A stretch of DNA of 64,000 nt from Aldrovandia affinis (taxonomy: Eukaryota > Chordata > Actinopteri > Notacanthiformes > Halosauridae), in assembly GCA_029706075.1 (NCBI GenBank), contig JAINUG010000192.1, positions 552,501 through 616,500 on the forward strand, read 5' to 3'. Both the position numbers and the translations under genes were made by a program. Positions 34,014 to 47,300 of the stretch are shown in pieces. Position 1 is the stretch's first letter. Each line of letters starts with the position of its first letter. A model generated the notes under the pieces. That model searched no databases. It saw only the letters and a program-made list of their open reading frames with translations, and had not been told where the DNA came from.

Positions 34014-36314
34014 CAACAACAATACATAATAATTACACGTACATTCAACAGTAAATGTGACCATATAAAATACATCTAGCCATTCAGACCTAAATGACTC
34101 TATGTTTGGCTATGCTACACAATAGGAGAGAGGAGTTTACATCCTGGTCCTATGACATAGGATTTCCACTCGTCGTCAGCAGCAGTGTTAGCAGTAGCAG
34201 CATCGCCAGTTAAGATCCTGCCACGGGGCTTCTCTCAAATGTCATCTGGTGCAGCGTGAAGCCATTCAGCTTTGGCGATCAGAGCTCGTGTCTGCTTGTG
34301 CTTGCAGCTCTGCTTCTAAAGATCATTATTATCCTCGTCGTTTGAGAGATAAACCGTGATCATTCATAATCAATCAATCACTCCACATTTACAGTGAGCT
34401 GTTGCACAGTGCTGCGGTCGGCCTGGTAACTATGGTGACGCTTTAATCACAGCTCCACTCAAATAGGGTACAGGTTTGGATTACAGGGGACGGGAGCTGA
34501 AGGAGAGGCTTCAAAATGTCACTTTTGAGTCTTGATTGAAAGACTTTCTGCTTCCTGCAAGATCTGGGGAAGGTCCTTCCAAAACGTGCCCTGTGCCCCT
34601 CAAAAAGCTTTGAAGTTTTGGCCACAGCGTTATATGGTTTTATTTGGGTAATGTGGAGAAAGGTGTGTGTATAGGTATAGGTGTGTGTGTGTGTGCAGGC
34701 GTGTGTATAGGTATGTGTGTAAAGGTGTGTACAGGTATGTGTATAGGTGTGTGTGTGTAAAGGTGTGTGCAGGCGTGTGTATAGGTACAGGTGTGTGTGC
34801 AGGTATAGGTGTGTGATAGGGGGACACTCACTCCTCCAGCTCTAAGGCTTCATGAGCGGCAGAAACACGCGCTTGAGGATTCCTCTCTCTCCACGCCTTC
34901 TGCATTACTACAAGAGACACACACACACTCTGCATTACTACAAGAGACACACACACACACACTCTGCATTACTACAAAGACACACACACACACACTCTGC
35001 ATTACTACAAGAGACACACACACACTCTGCATTACTACAAGAGACACACACACACTCTGCATTACTACAAGAGACACACACACACACACACTCTGCATTA
35101 CTACAAGACACACACACACTCTGCATTACTACAAGAGACACACACACACTCTGCATTACTACAAGACACACACACACTCTGCATTACTACAAGAGACACA
35201 CACACACTCTGCATTACTACAAGACACACACACACACTCTGCATTACTACAAGAGACACACACACTCTGCATTACTACAAGAGACACACACACACTCTGC
35301 ATTACTACAAGAGACACACACACTCTGCATTACTACAAGACACACACACTCTGCATTACTACAAGAGACACACACACTCTCTGCATTACTACAAGAGACA
35401 CACACACACTCTGCATTACTACAAGACACACACACACACTCTGCATTACTACAAGAGACACACACACTCTCTGCATTACTACAAGAGACACACACACACC
35501 CTGCATTACACACACACACATTACACACACTCTGCATTACACACACACACACTCTGCATTACTACAAGAGACACACACACTCTCTGCATTACTACAAGAC
35601 ACACACACACACTCTGCACTACAAGAGACACACACACTCTGCATTACTACAACACACACACACACACACTACTACAAGAGACACACACACTCTGCATTAC
35701 TACAAGAGACACACACACACTCTGCATTACTACACACACACACTCTGCATTACTACAAGACACACACACACTCTGCATTACTACAAGAGACACACACACT
35801 CTCTGCATTACTACAAGAGACACACACACACTCTGCATTACTACAAGAGACACACACACACTCTGCATTACTACAAGAGACACCCACACACACTGCATTA
35901 CTACAAGAGACACACACACACTCTGCATTACTACAAGAGACACACACACACTCTGCATTACTACAAGAGACACACACACACTCTGCATTACTACAAGAGA
36001 CACACACACACTCTGCATTACTACAAGAGACACACACACACTCTGCATTACTACAAGAGACACACACACACACACTGCATTACTACAAGAGACACACACA
36101 CTCTGCATTACTACAAGAGACACACACACACACTCAGCATTACTGCCAGAGACACACACACTGCACTACTACAAGAGACACACACACTGCATTACTACAA
36201 GACACACACACACACACACACACACTGCATTACTACAAGAGACACACACACACTCTGCATTACTACAAGAGACACACACACACACACACACACACACACT
36301 GTGCATTACTGCCA

Positions 36315-36352
<38 letters not shown>

Positions 36353-38332
36353 TCAAACTCATTCCAGAGGGCCGAGTGTACGCCGGTTTTGCAGTTTCAA
36401 CCTCTGCGCTCCCCGCACTACACAATGAGTTCCCCTCCTTGGTTGAGGAAGTGAGCTAGCTAGTGAAATCCCCTGCCGTAGTTGCTTACACTTGGCCCTC
36501 GGTGGACTGGGTCTGACCCCCCTGCTGTGAGAGGTGAAACAGAAGGGCGTGTCTGCGCTTACTGGCGTCTGCAGGCCGCAGCTGGTCGGACTCGCAGGTG
36601 AAGAAGGTCTGGTGGTCCTGCGCAGAGAGGTTCATGTCATAGTAGGTGAGCGGCTCTCGACCCGTCACCCAGGTGTACCTGAGAGAGAGACAGCGCTCGT
36701 TACCGTAGAAACCCTGCGTGCGTCAGGGTCACATGACCAACGACAACCAACAGGCTGCTGCGAGAGAGGTGGCGTAAAGGCCGCATCAAATACTCAGGTC
36801 AGAGTGGCTGTTTCTTCTGTCAATCGCAACCATGGCTACACTCACGCTAACGCTAACAAGCCCTGACTAGCCACGCTGCTCCTGGTTATCTGGTGATCCT
36901 CTTTATAGTCCTGAGGAGGTTTAAACATGGCCGCCGCGCCACATGTATAACCCCATTTATACTCTTGAGTGAATACATTGCCATTACTGTCCTTCACTAC
37001 AGAGATGGCAACAAGCCCAGAGCTGCGGTCAGAGGTAAATTACCCAGCATTCCTCTGGAAGAATGCAGGGAACGTCACGTTCTGCACTATCACTGTGTGA
37101 GGGAGGGGTCACAGGGTAGAGGCAGAGGTGTGCCTCACGTTAGCGGCCTGAAGCGCTCCCGCATGTACAATACAAATCACACAGCAGAGTGCTGCTCCCT
37201 CACCACCTGGCAAATAACACTGCTCCTGGAGCAACGCATATAACAATAGCATGACTCTGACACGGACCATTTCACTGGAGGAGTTGGCCCATGGTCTCCG
37301 AGTCAGTAGAACAGAGGGGGAGAGAGAGAGGAGGAGAGAGGGGGAGAGATCTAGGGTGAGAGAGATAGAGAGAGAGGAAGATACTCACCGGTTGTACTCT
37401 GCTCCTCTGAATAAATTTAGTGGGTTTCTCCACACTTTACATTCTGCAGGTGGGGAAATAAACATAATGAATAAATATAAGGGTTAAAATAAATAAAGGT
37501 AAATGCACAGCCAGAGGAACTCTTCTACGCCAACGGTCATGTGTGTGTTGTGACCAATGCCTGGGCTGCTCTTACCTGACACACTCTGTCGACTGGAGTC
37601 AGTGTCTCCATTACTGGTGCTGGAGCTGCTGGGTGAGGCATTATCTACTCCCCCCAGCAGAGGGCGCAAGTGGCTCACTGACACCTGCTCGATGAACGAA
37701 GTCCCATACTTCCTGAAGTACCACCACTCAAATATCTACAGGAACAAGAAAGCACTTCATTATATTTCCTACTCAAAATGAGGCCATTATTATTTCCCAT
37801 TATTAATACTGTTAAAGAAATGAAACGGCAGAATTTTTCACAAAAGTTTGAAATATATATATTCTTCCATGTGGCTTTGCTGCTGCAAACAGTTTGAAAT
37901 ACGGCGTAGCTTCAGTCTGAGACAGTTAGAACAACGCAGGAAGATTTCCCACAGATTGAGCCCTGCACAAGTGACTGAAGATCGAGCAAAATGTAAATCA
38001 GATTCATTTGTATCAAACATAAAACAGTGTCTCATGGACGTTAATGGCGAACTTCACTGCAACGGTCCTACTGTGAGCCAGTGGAAACTATGTTCACAGA
38101 CAAACAAACACACATGCTATACAGGCTGAAAAACACACTCTCACCCATACGCTCTGCACAGACACTCAAACACAGGCTCTAAACACACGCTCTACAGGCT
38201 GAAAGACACACACACACACACACACACACTCACACACACACACAGCGAGGGAGAGAAATACACACACACACAGTGAGGCAGAGAGAAACACATACATACA
38301 CACACACAGCAAGGGAGAGAGACACGCACACG

Positions 38333-38377
<45 letters not shown>

Positions 38378-41300
38378 ACAGCAAAGGAGAGAAACACACA
38401 TACATACACACAGCGAGGAAGGGAGACACACACACGCACACATACACACATACACACAGCGAAGGAGAGAAACACACATACACACACACAGCGAGGGAGG
38501 GAGACACACACGCACACATACACACACACATACACACAGCGAAGGAGAGAAACACACATACACACACACAGCGAGGGAGGGAGACACACACGCACACATA
38601 CACACACACATACACACAGCGAAGGAGAGAAACACACACACACACACACACAGCGAGGAAGGGAGACACACACACGCACACACACACACATACACACAGC
38701 GAAGGAGAGAAACACACATACACACACACAGCGAGGGAGGGAGACACACACGCACACATACACACACACATACACACAGCGAAGGAGAGAAACACACATA
38801 CACACACAGCGAGGGAGTGAGACACACACACGCAGAGGGAGGGAGAGAGACACTTACCAAGATCAGCCCTGATATTAACGATGAGGTCCCTGTCAGAGCC
38901 ACGTAAAACTTGGGGGTCAAAGTGTTGAGAAACATGCTCACTGTGGAGAACAACAGAAAGAAAGAGGCAGAGAGAGAGAGGAGGATCAGCACTGTAATAC
39001 TCAGAACGATACGCACACCTTTAAGCGACACGGGCAAAGCAATCCAGAAAACTAGTGACACGTTCTCGTGTCTCTACTTTTCACCGAGGGAAAAGATATT
39101 CACAATACAGGACTTTCCAAAACAGCTGAACAGGGAACGCCACTTCCTGACGTAGACGGAAGCAGGGGTGTGAAAGAGCAGGGACCACGACGCAAATGAG
39201 TGAGGTCCCTCGCAGGGATTGTGGCTGGCTGAATTCATTCTGTAGCGTTTCATTTGCTTGAAAATCACGGCACAAAGCCAGTTCTACCTTTACCTTCTGC
39301 CTTTCTTAGCATACTTATGTAAAAAGAAAATTATTTAAAAATGAAAGAAAAAGGATTGGCAATTCACCGTGTAGCATTAGGAGGTGTGTCTCAGAGCTAG
39401 CGGTGTAGCATTAGGAGGTGTGTCTCAGTGTTAGCGGTGTAGCATTAGGTGTGTCTCAGTGTTAGCGGTGTAGCATTAGGAGGTGTGTCTCAGTGTTAGC
39501 GGTGTAGTATTAGCAGGTGTATCTCAATGTTAGCAATGTAGCATTAGGGGTGTGTCTCAGTGTTAGCAGTGTAGCATTAGGAGGTGTGTCTCAGTGTTAG
39601 CGGTGTAGCATTAGGGGGTGTGTCTCAGGGCTAGGAGGTGTGTCTCAGGGTGTAGCATTAGGAGGTGTATCTCAGTGTTAGTGGTGTAGCATTAGTGTGG
39701 GTGTGTCTCAGTGTTAGCGGTGTAGTATTAGCAGGTGTGTCTCAGTGTTAGCGGTGTAGCATTAGGAGATGTGTCTCAGGGCTAGCGATGTAGCATTAGG
39801 AGGTGTGTCTCAGTGTTAGCAGTGTAGCATTAGGGGGTGTGTCTGTGTTAGCGGTGTAGCATTAGGGGGTGTATCTCAGTGTTAGCGGTGTAGCATTAGG
39901 AGGTGTGTCTCAGTGTTAGCGGTGTAGCATTAGGAGGTGTATCTCAGTGTTAGCGGTGTAGCATTAGGGGGTGTGTCTCAGTGTTAGCAGTGTGGCATTA
40001 GGAGGTGTGTCTGTGTTAGCGGTGTAGCATTAGGGGGTGTATCTCAGTGTTAGCGGTGTAGCATTAGGAGGTGTGTCTCAGTGTTAGCGGTGTAGCATTA
40101 GGAGGTGTATCTCAGTGTTAGCGGTGTAGCATTAGAGGGTGTATCTCAGTGTTAGCGGTGTAGCATTAGGTGTGTCTCAGGGCTAGCGGTGTAGCATTAG
40201 GAGGTGTGTCTGTGTTAGCGGTGTAGCATTAGGTGTGTCTCAGGGCTAGCGGTGTAGCATTAGGAGGTGTGTCTCAGTGTTAGCGGTGTAGCATTAGGAG
40301 GTGTGTCTCAGTGTTAGCGGTGTAGCATTAGGAGGTGTGTCTCAGTGTTAGCGGTGTAGCATTAGGAGGTGTGTCTCAGTGTTAGCGGTGTAGCATTAGG
40401 AGGTGTGTCTCAGTGTTAGCGGTGTAGCATTAGGAGGTGTGTCTCAGGGCTAGCGGTGTAGCATTAGGAGGTGTGTCCCAGAACTAGCGTGTAGCATTAG
40501 GAGGTGTGTCTCAGTGTTCGCGGTGTAGCATTAGCAGGGGTGTCTCAGTGTTAGCGGTGTAGCATTAGGGGGTGTATCTCAGTGTTAGCAGTGTAGCATT
40601 AGGGGGTGTGTCTCAGGGTTAGCGGTGTAGCATGTCTCAGTGCTAGAGCAGGGAGGCAGGGCTGCCACACGGGCCCAGGTCAGCTCACCACTAGACTCTG
40701 GGGAAGCAGCCAAAGCCTGCAGACTCTGCGACCTTGCAGGACCAAGGCTGAGCACCAGAGCCAGCCAGGCTAAACCCCTACAGGGCTGCTTCATGTGGGC
40801 CAAACTCAGCTTAAACACCCCCCAATATCCCGCCTGCACTTCCACCCTGGTAGCGGAGCACCAGAGAGTTAACATGTAAGCACACGTTTAATACTCACAT
40901 CCACTGCAGGCGGTGTTGAATCACAATACACAGGCTCTTTACATAAGATATTACTCACAATGGGGGAGGACTGCTAGACTACCGTAATGATAGGATTACT
41001 GCATATTTCACAGATGCATAAACGTGCAAATGATCTTCTCACTGACGGTATGCAGTCGATCGTTACATCGATACCCCCCCACAGTAATGTAGCCCAGGTC
41101 TCCCTCAGGTGACAAATCAATTCACCTGCTGTATTAGATCTGTAAGACAATTCACATCAATATCTGAACTGGGCATGGGACAAAAACAACACACACACAC
41201 ACACAAAACACAATCACACATAACACACACACACACACACCACACACACGCAAAAACAATACACACACTCACACATACATACACACACACACGCAAAACC

Positions 41301-44300
41301 AATCCACATACACACACTCACACCAATATACACACACACACACACACACACAAAATGCAGACAAACACACACAGGACACAGGGAAATTAAAATATTGGAA
41401 GCAGATGAAAGAAAATTGAATCTTTTTGCTTTTCTAAAACGCACTGCACAAATTAAGAACAGCAAACTGAGAGAGACTTCAAAGGGGTTGACAAACACAA
41501 AAGCACAAATGAATTGAGATGCTCAAAGATATGTGGGCAGTTAATGTAGGGCAAAGACTAAAGGAAAATGTAGACTTATGAGAGGTTTATGAGAAGGCGA
41601 CTGATTCATATCCAAATGAGAAATGCATGTATACACCACTCCCTGCTACCTGCTGGTGATGTCATCACTACCCACCACTGATGCAGGCACTAGGACCCAG
41701 AAACACCCCTGTATCCTCCCTCACACACACACACTCTCACAAACACACATCTCCCCAGGGAGATGTGTAGGTTGCCAGTGCAGCCAGCTCGTAATGCCTT
41801 CCTTGTGCTTATCCTGAGCCAATGAGCTAAGAGCACAAGCTGGCTTCCAAACAACCGTGAGCAGAAGACTACACAGAGTGACAGAGCCAAGGGCAGGGCT
41901 AAACACAACAACATTCTGCACACTGGCTCAAAAACAGAAATCACATGGACATCCACGGCCCCAAAGACCAGTAAGTGACCAGACAGTCTGCACACACTGG
42001 ATTTAATTAAACAGGAACACCGATAAATCAAACCATGAAATGACTGATGGCTGCAGTCTTGACCTTTCCCCAAAACGCTCGGTGTCCCCACGCCAGTGTG
42101 CCGTCGCTGTGCTCAGCGGAAGCGATGACTTCACCGCCACCTCCGCAGCAACACGAAGCAGCTTCATGTACGTTTATCACTAGGGGGGTCTGGTGTTCTG
42201 ACTATCCTCCACCAATAAGCTTCAAGTAAGTCTTCAAATAAGCTTCAACACCATCAACCCAGCTTTAAACTATAAGCCTATACACAGACGCACATTGGTT
42301 GTCTCTTTTAAATGCACAAACACACTTAATACATTTTTACAAGTTTCACTGGCTTTCTCTTTTCTCTCTTGTTCGATTTGGAGGTTCAAACTTGCTCAAA
42401 CTTTTGTTCTCACTCTCTCCGCTCCAACAGATATGATCGAGTGTGGCTTTGAGTCCCGGGCCCAGGAAGCCACAGAACATGTGCAGATAAAGCCCGGCTT
42501 CCCTTCGCATATCTCTGGCCATATCACACCAAATCTGCTCAACCGACATTCCTTACCGCACTGCAAAATAGAGGAACAAAGAACACACACGCATGCACAA
42601 ACAAAAGACTTTTCCCATATCCCTTCGGCAGGCAGGGAGGCAAGAACGTCTCAGCTTTTTCAAATCATACCATGTCCCCTATCTGAATCGGCACCAAACC
42701 CTAGATATTTTAAAATCACACTATATATTTGAATTTGAACACTGATACAGGAGAATGGACTTTCCAAAGTGCAGTTCATCCAAAACCTCCACAATTTGTG
42801 ACAATTATCACATGTTCACATGTAGTGAACGCTACTTCATTGAGCACTTCATTGAACGCCATTTAATGAACCGATTTTTGAAATTTATTTATTTTTCCGA
42901 TTTTACCCCGGTTTTCTCCCAATTTGGTAGCCAATTACTCCCGCTATTCTTAGTTCAATCCCCTCCCTCATAGTTTGCTGCCGTAGCCCTGTGACCGGCA
43001 GTGGCAATGGCGAAGCACTGCCTCCTCTGAGACAACACTTGTCGTGCCATCGACTGTAATTCCAGCACCCCAGAACCACTCCTGTGCGCAGCGAACTGTG
43101 TCAGCTTCTCTCCCCCCTCCCTGGGGCGGACAGCCAATTGCCGCCCCGGTGGCACTCCCGGCCAACTCTGGCACGACGGGGAATTGAACCCCGGTCGCCA
43201 TTGCCAGCGTTGGACGTTGAAACCACTGGACCACGCAGGAGGCCTTGAACCGATTTTAATACATTACCCTCGGTGACAAAGGGTAGACTAAATCGTGTAA
43301 ATGTAAACTCTGAGGACACACAGTGGTGCCAAAATGTTGCTTTCACTAAGGTGTACTTGTTCTAAAAAATGTAAAGACATATTTTCTGCTCTGTGTTTGG
43401 AACTACAATGCCAAACTGACAACCAGCACATGACAACCAGTGTGCAAGAGAGTGCTATTTAGCCACTGTGTTTTAAACCGACAGAAATCAGTTAGGAAAG
43501 TAAACCCACCGGGGTCGGTACCCGATTAAGGACATATGCGTGTAATTAGTCGCTTCTAATAAAGGAACAGTTGGAGCAATCACACCCAATGGGGGACACC
43601 CCGGGGAAATCTCCCAGAATCCTCCTGTGACTCCTCTTATTCCCCCGTGTGCTTAAGCACAATGCAATTACACTGCTGGGTGAAAACAAACACAGTGCCT
43701 GCAGGGACAGAGTTTTATGGGCTAGGCCTTTCACCAGCTCACACATCACTTCCTATTGGTTAGTTCTTCGCAGGCAAGACACAATGAATTAATCCTGTTG
43801 TCATATAAGCACATCGAAAGCAAAAGAAGTAGAGTGAGAAACAGAAGGAGAGAAATACAGAATTCCATGGTTATTTTTATATAGATGCCTTTTAGATGTT
43901 GATTATTTTGGAAAAATAAATATATATATATTTGTTCAGTGACACAAACACTTGAAACACTTTGAAACAAGAGTAACTTATGCTCATAAAGCTCCATTTG
44001 AAACTGAATTTAAATTGGTCTTTGTGGCTTCAGCAGCCTGAAACTGCAGCCTTGGGGGTTTCCTTGTGATTTTACCTTGAATCCTGAGCTTAATCAGATG
44101 CAGCAGAGGTATGGGAGTGTAGAGCAGTATGAGAGTGTAGAGCAGTATGAGTGAGCAGTATAGAGCAGTAGAGCAGTATGAGTAGAGCAGTGTAGTAGAG
44201 CAGTATGAGAGTGTAGAGCAGTATGGGAGTGTAGAGCAGTATGAGAGTGTAGAGCAGTATGAGAGTGTAGAGCAGTATGGGAGTGTAGAGCAGTATGAGA

Positions 44301-47300
44301 GTGTAGAGCAGTATGAGAGTGTAGAGCAGTATGAGAGTGTAGAGCAGTATGGGAGTGTAGAGCAGTATGAGAGTGTAGAGCAGTATGAGAGTGTAGAGCA
44401 GTAGAGTGTAGAGCAGTATGGGAGTGTAGAGCAGTATGAGAGTGTAGAGCAGTATGAGAGTGTAGAGCAGTATGAGAGTGTAGAGCAGTATGGGAGTGTA
44501 GAGCAGTATGAGAGTGTAGAGCAGTATGAGAGTGTAGAGCAGTATGGGAGTGTAGAGCAGTATGAGAGTGTAGAGCAGTATGAGTGTAGAGCAGTATGAG
44601 AGTGTAGAGCAGTATGAGAGTGTAGAGCAGTATGAGAGTGTAGAGGCAGTATGGGAGTGTAGAGCAGTATGGGAGTGTAGAGCAGTATGAGAGTGTAGAG
44701 CAGTATGAGAGTGTAGAGCAGTATGAGAGTGTAGAGCAGTATGAGAGTGTAGAGCAGTATGAGAGTGTAGAGCAGTATGAGAGTGTAGAGCAGTATGAGA
44801 GTGTAGAGCAGTGGGGTGTAGTGTTAGTAGTGTTGTATGTGAGAGTGTAGAGCAGTATGAGAGTGTAGAGCAGCAGTATGAGCAGTATAGAGTGCAGCAG
44901 TATGAGAGTGTAGAGCAGTATGAGAGTGTAGAGCAGTATGAGAGTGTAGAGCAGTATGAGAGTGTAGAGCAGTATGGGAGAGTATGCAGTAGTGGGAGTG
45001 TAGAGCAGTATGAGAGTGTTAGTATGAGAGTGTAGAGCAGTATGAGAGTGTGAGAGCAGTATGAGAGTGTAGAGCAGTATGAGAGTGTAGAGCAGTATGA
45101 GAGTGTAGAGCAGTATGAGAGTGTTAGTATGAGAGTGTAGAGCAGTATGAGAGTGTAGAGCAGTATGGGAGTGTAGAGCAGTATGAGAGTTGTAGAAGTG
45201 CAGTATGAAGTGTAGAAAGCAGTATGAGAGTGTAGAGCAGTATGGGAGTGTAGAGCAGTATGGGAGTGTAGAGCAGTATGAGAGTGTAGAGCAGTATGAG
45301 AGTGTAGAGCAGTATGGGAGTGTAGAGCAGTATGAGAGTGTTAGTATGGGAGTGTAGAGCAGTAGTGTAGAGCAATATAAAGTATAGAAACAGTATGAAG
45401 TGTAGACAATATAAGAGTGTAGTAGCAGTATTATGAGAGTGTAAAAGCAGTATAGAGTGTAGAGCAGTATGAGAGTATAGAGCAGTATAAAGAGTGTAGA
45501 GAAGTATAAAAGCAAGAAGTGTATAGAGCAGTATGTTAGTAGAGTGTAGAGCAGTATGAGAGTGTTAGTATGGTATGAGTGTAGAAGCAGTATATGGTGT
45601 ATGAGCAGTATAGGAGTGTAGAGCAGTATGGGAGAGTGTAGAGCAGTATGAGAGTGTGTAGAGTTAGTATGAGAGTGTAGAGCAGTATGAGAGTGTAGAG
45701 CAGTATGAGTGTAGAGCAGTAAAGTGTAGAGCAGTATAGAGTGTAGAGCAGTATGAGAGTGTAGAGCAGTATGAAGTGTAGAGCAGTATGAGAGTGTTAG
45801 CAGTATGGGAGTGTAGAACAGTATGAGAGTAGAGCAGTATGAGAGTGTTAAATATATGAAGTGTAAAACAGTATGAGTGTAGTAAAACAAGCAGTATAAA
45901 GTGTTGTAAGAGCAGTATAAAGTGTTAGTATGAGAGTATAGAGCAGTATGGGGAGTGTAGAAGCAGTATGAGGAGTGTAGAGCAGTATGAGTGTAGACAA
46001 TATAGAGAAGTATAGAGAGAGTGTAGAGCAGTATGAGAGTGTAGAGCAGTATGGGAGTGTAGAGAGTGTAGCAGTATGAGAGTATAGAGCAGTATGAGTT
46101 AGAGTTAGTATGAGAGTGTAGACAGTATGAGTGTAGAGCAGTATGAGTGTATAGACAGTATGAGAGTGTAGAGCAGTATGAGAGTGTAGAGCAGTATGAG
46201 AGTGTAGAGCAGTATGAAGGTCACCAAGCAGTATGAAAGTGTAGAAAAGAATATATAAGTATAGCAGTATGAGTGTAGAGCAGTATGGGAGTGTAGAGCA
46301 GTATGAGAGTGTAGAGCAGTATAGAGTGTAGAGCAGTATGAAACAGTATAAATAAAGTGTAAAAACAATATAGAGATGAGACAGTATAAGTGTTAGTAGA
46401 AGTATGAAACAATATAAAAGTAGAAGCAGTATGAAGTAGAAACAGAAGTTAGTATGAAGTGTAAAACAGCAGTATGAAGTGTAGTAGAAGTGTGTATGAA
46501 GTGTAGAAGCAGTATGAGAGTGTAGAGCAGTATAGAGCAGTATGGAGTGTAGAGCAGTATGAGAGTGTAGAGCAGTATGAGAGTGTAGAGCAGTATGAGA
46601 GTGTAGAGCAGTATGGGAGTGTAGAGCAGTATGGGAGTGTTAGTATGAGAGTGTAGAGCAGTATGAGAGTGTAGAGCAGTATGAGAGTGTAGAGCAGTAT
46701 GAGAGTGTTAGTATGAGAGTGTAGAGCAGTATGAGAGTGTATATGAGAGCAGTATGAGAGTGTAGAGCAGTATGAGAGTATGGGAGTGTAGAGGCAGTAT
46801 GAGAGTGTAGAAGCAGTATGGGAGTGTAGAGCAGTATGGGAGTGTATAGAGCAGTATGAGAGTGTAGAGCAGTATGAGAGTGTAGAGCAGTATGAGAGTG
46901 TAGAGCAGTATGAGAGTGTAGAGCAGTATGAGAGTGTAGAGCAGTATGAGAGTGTAGAGCAGTATGAGAGTGTAGAGCAGTATGGGAGTGTAGAGCAGTA
47001 TGGGAGAGTGTAGAGCAGTATGGGAGTGTAGAGCAGTATGAGAGTGTAGAGCAGTATGAGAGTGTAGAGCAGTATGAGAGTGTTAGTATGAGAGTGTAGA
47101 GCAGTATGAGAGTTATTGTAGAGTGTTAGTATGAGAGTGTAGAGCAGTATGAGAGTGTCAGTATGAGAGTGTTAGTATGAGAGTGTAGAGCAGTATGAGA
47201 GTGTAGAGCAGTATGAGAGTGTAGAGCAGTATGAGAGTGTAGAGCAGTATGAGAGTGTAGAGCAGTATGGGAGTGTTAGTATGAGAGTGTAGAGCAGTAT

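Noticed and set aside
34809..36459. ORFs of more than 530 codons reading [10 protein letters not shown] or HTLHYYKR repeats
   Set aside because: By-products of the 30-bp array next to st7 exon 6; no start context, splice link or protein-like composition.
38166..39061. Minus-strand ORFs with [10 protein letters not shown] repeats joined to the exon 2 peptide
   Set aside because: Only the 38858-38940 part is coding; the rest is CA-rich intron array read through the donor.
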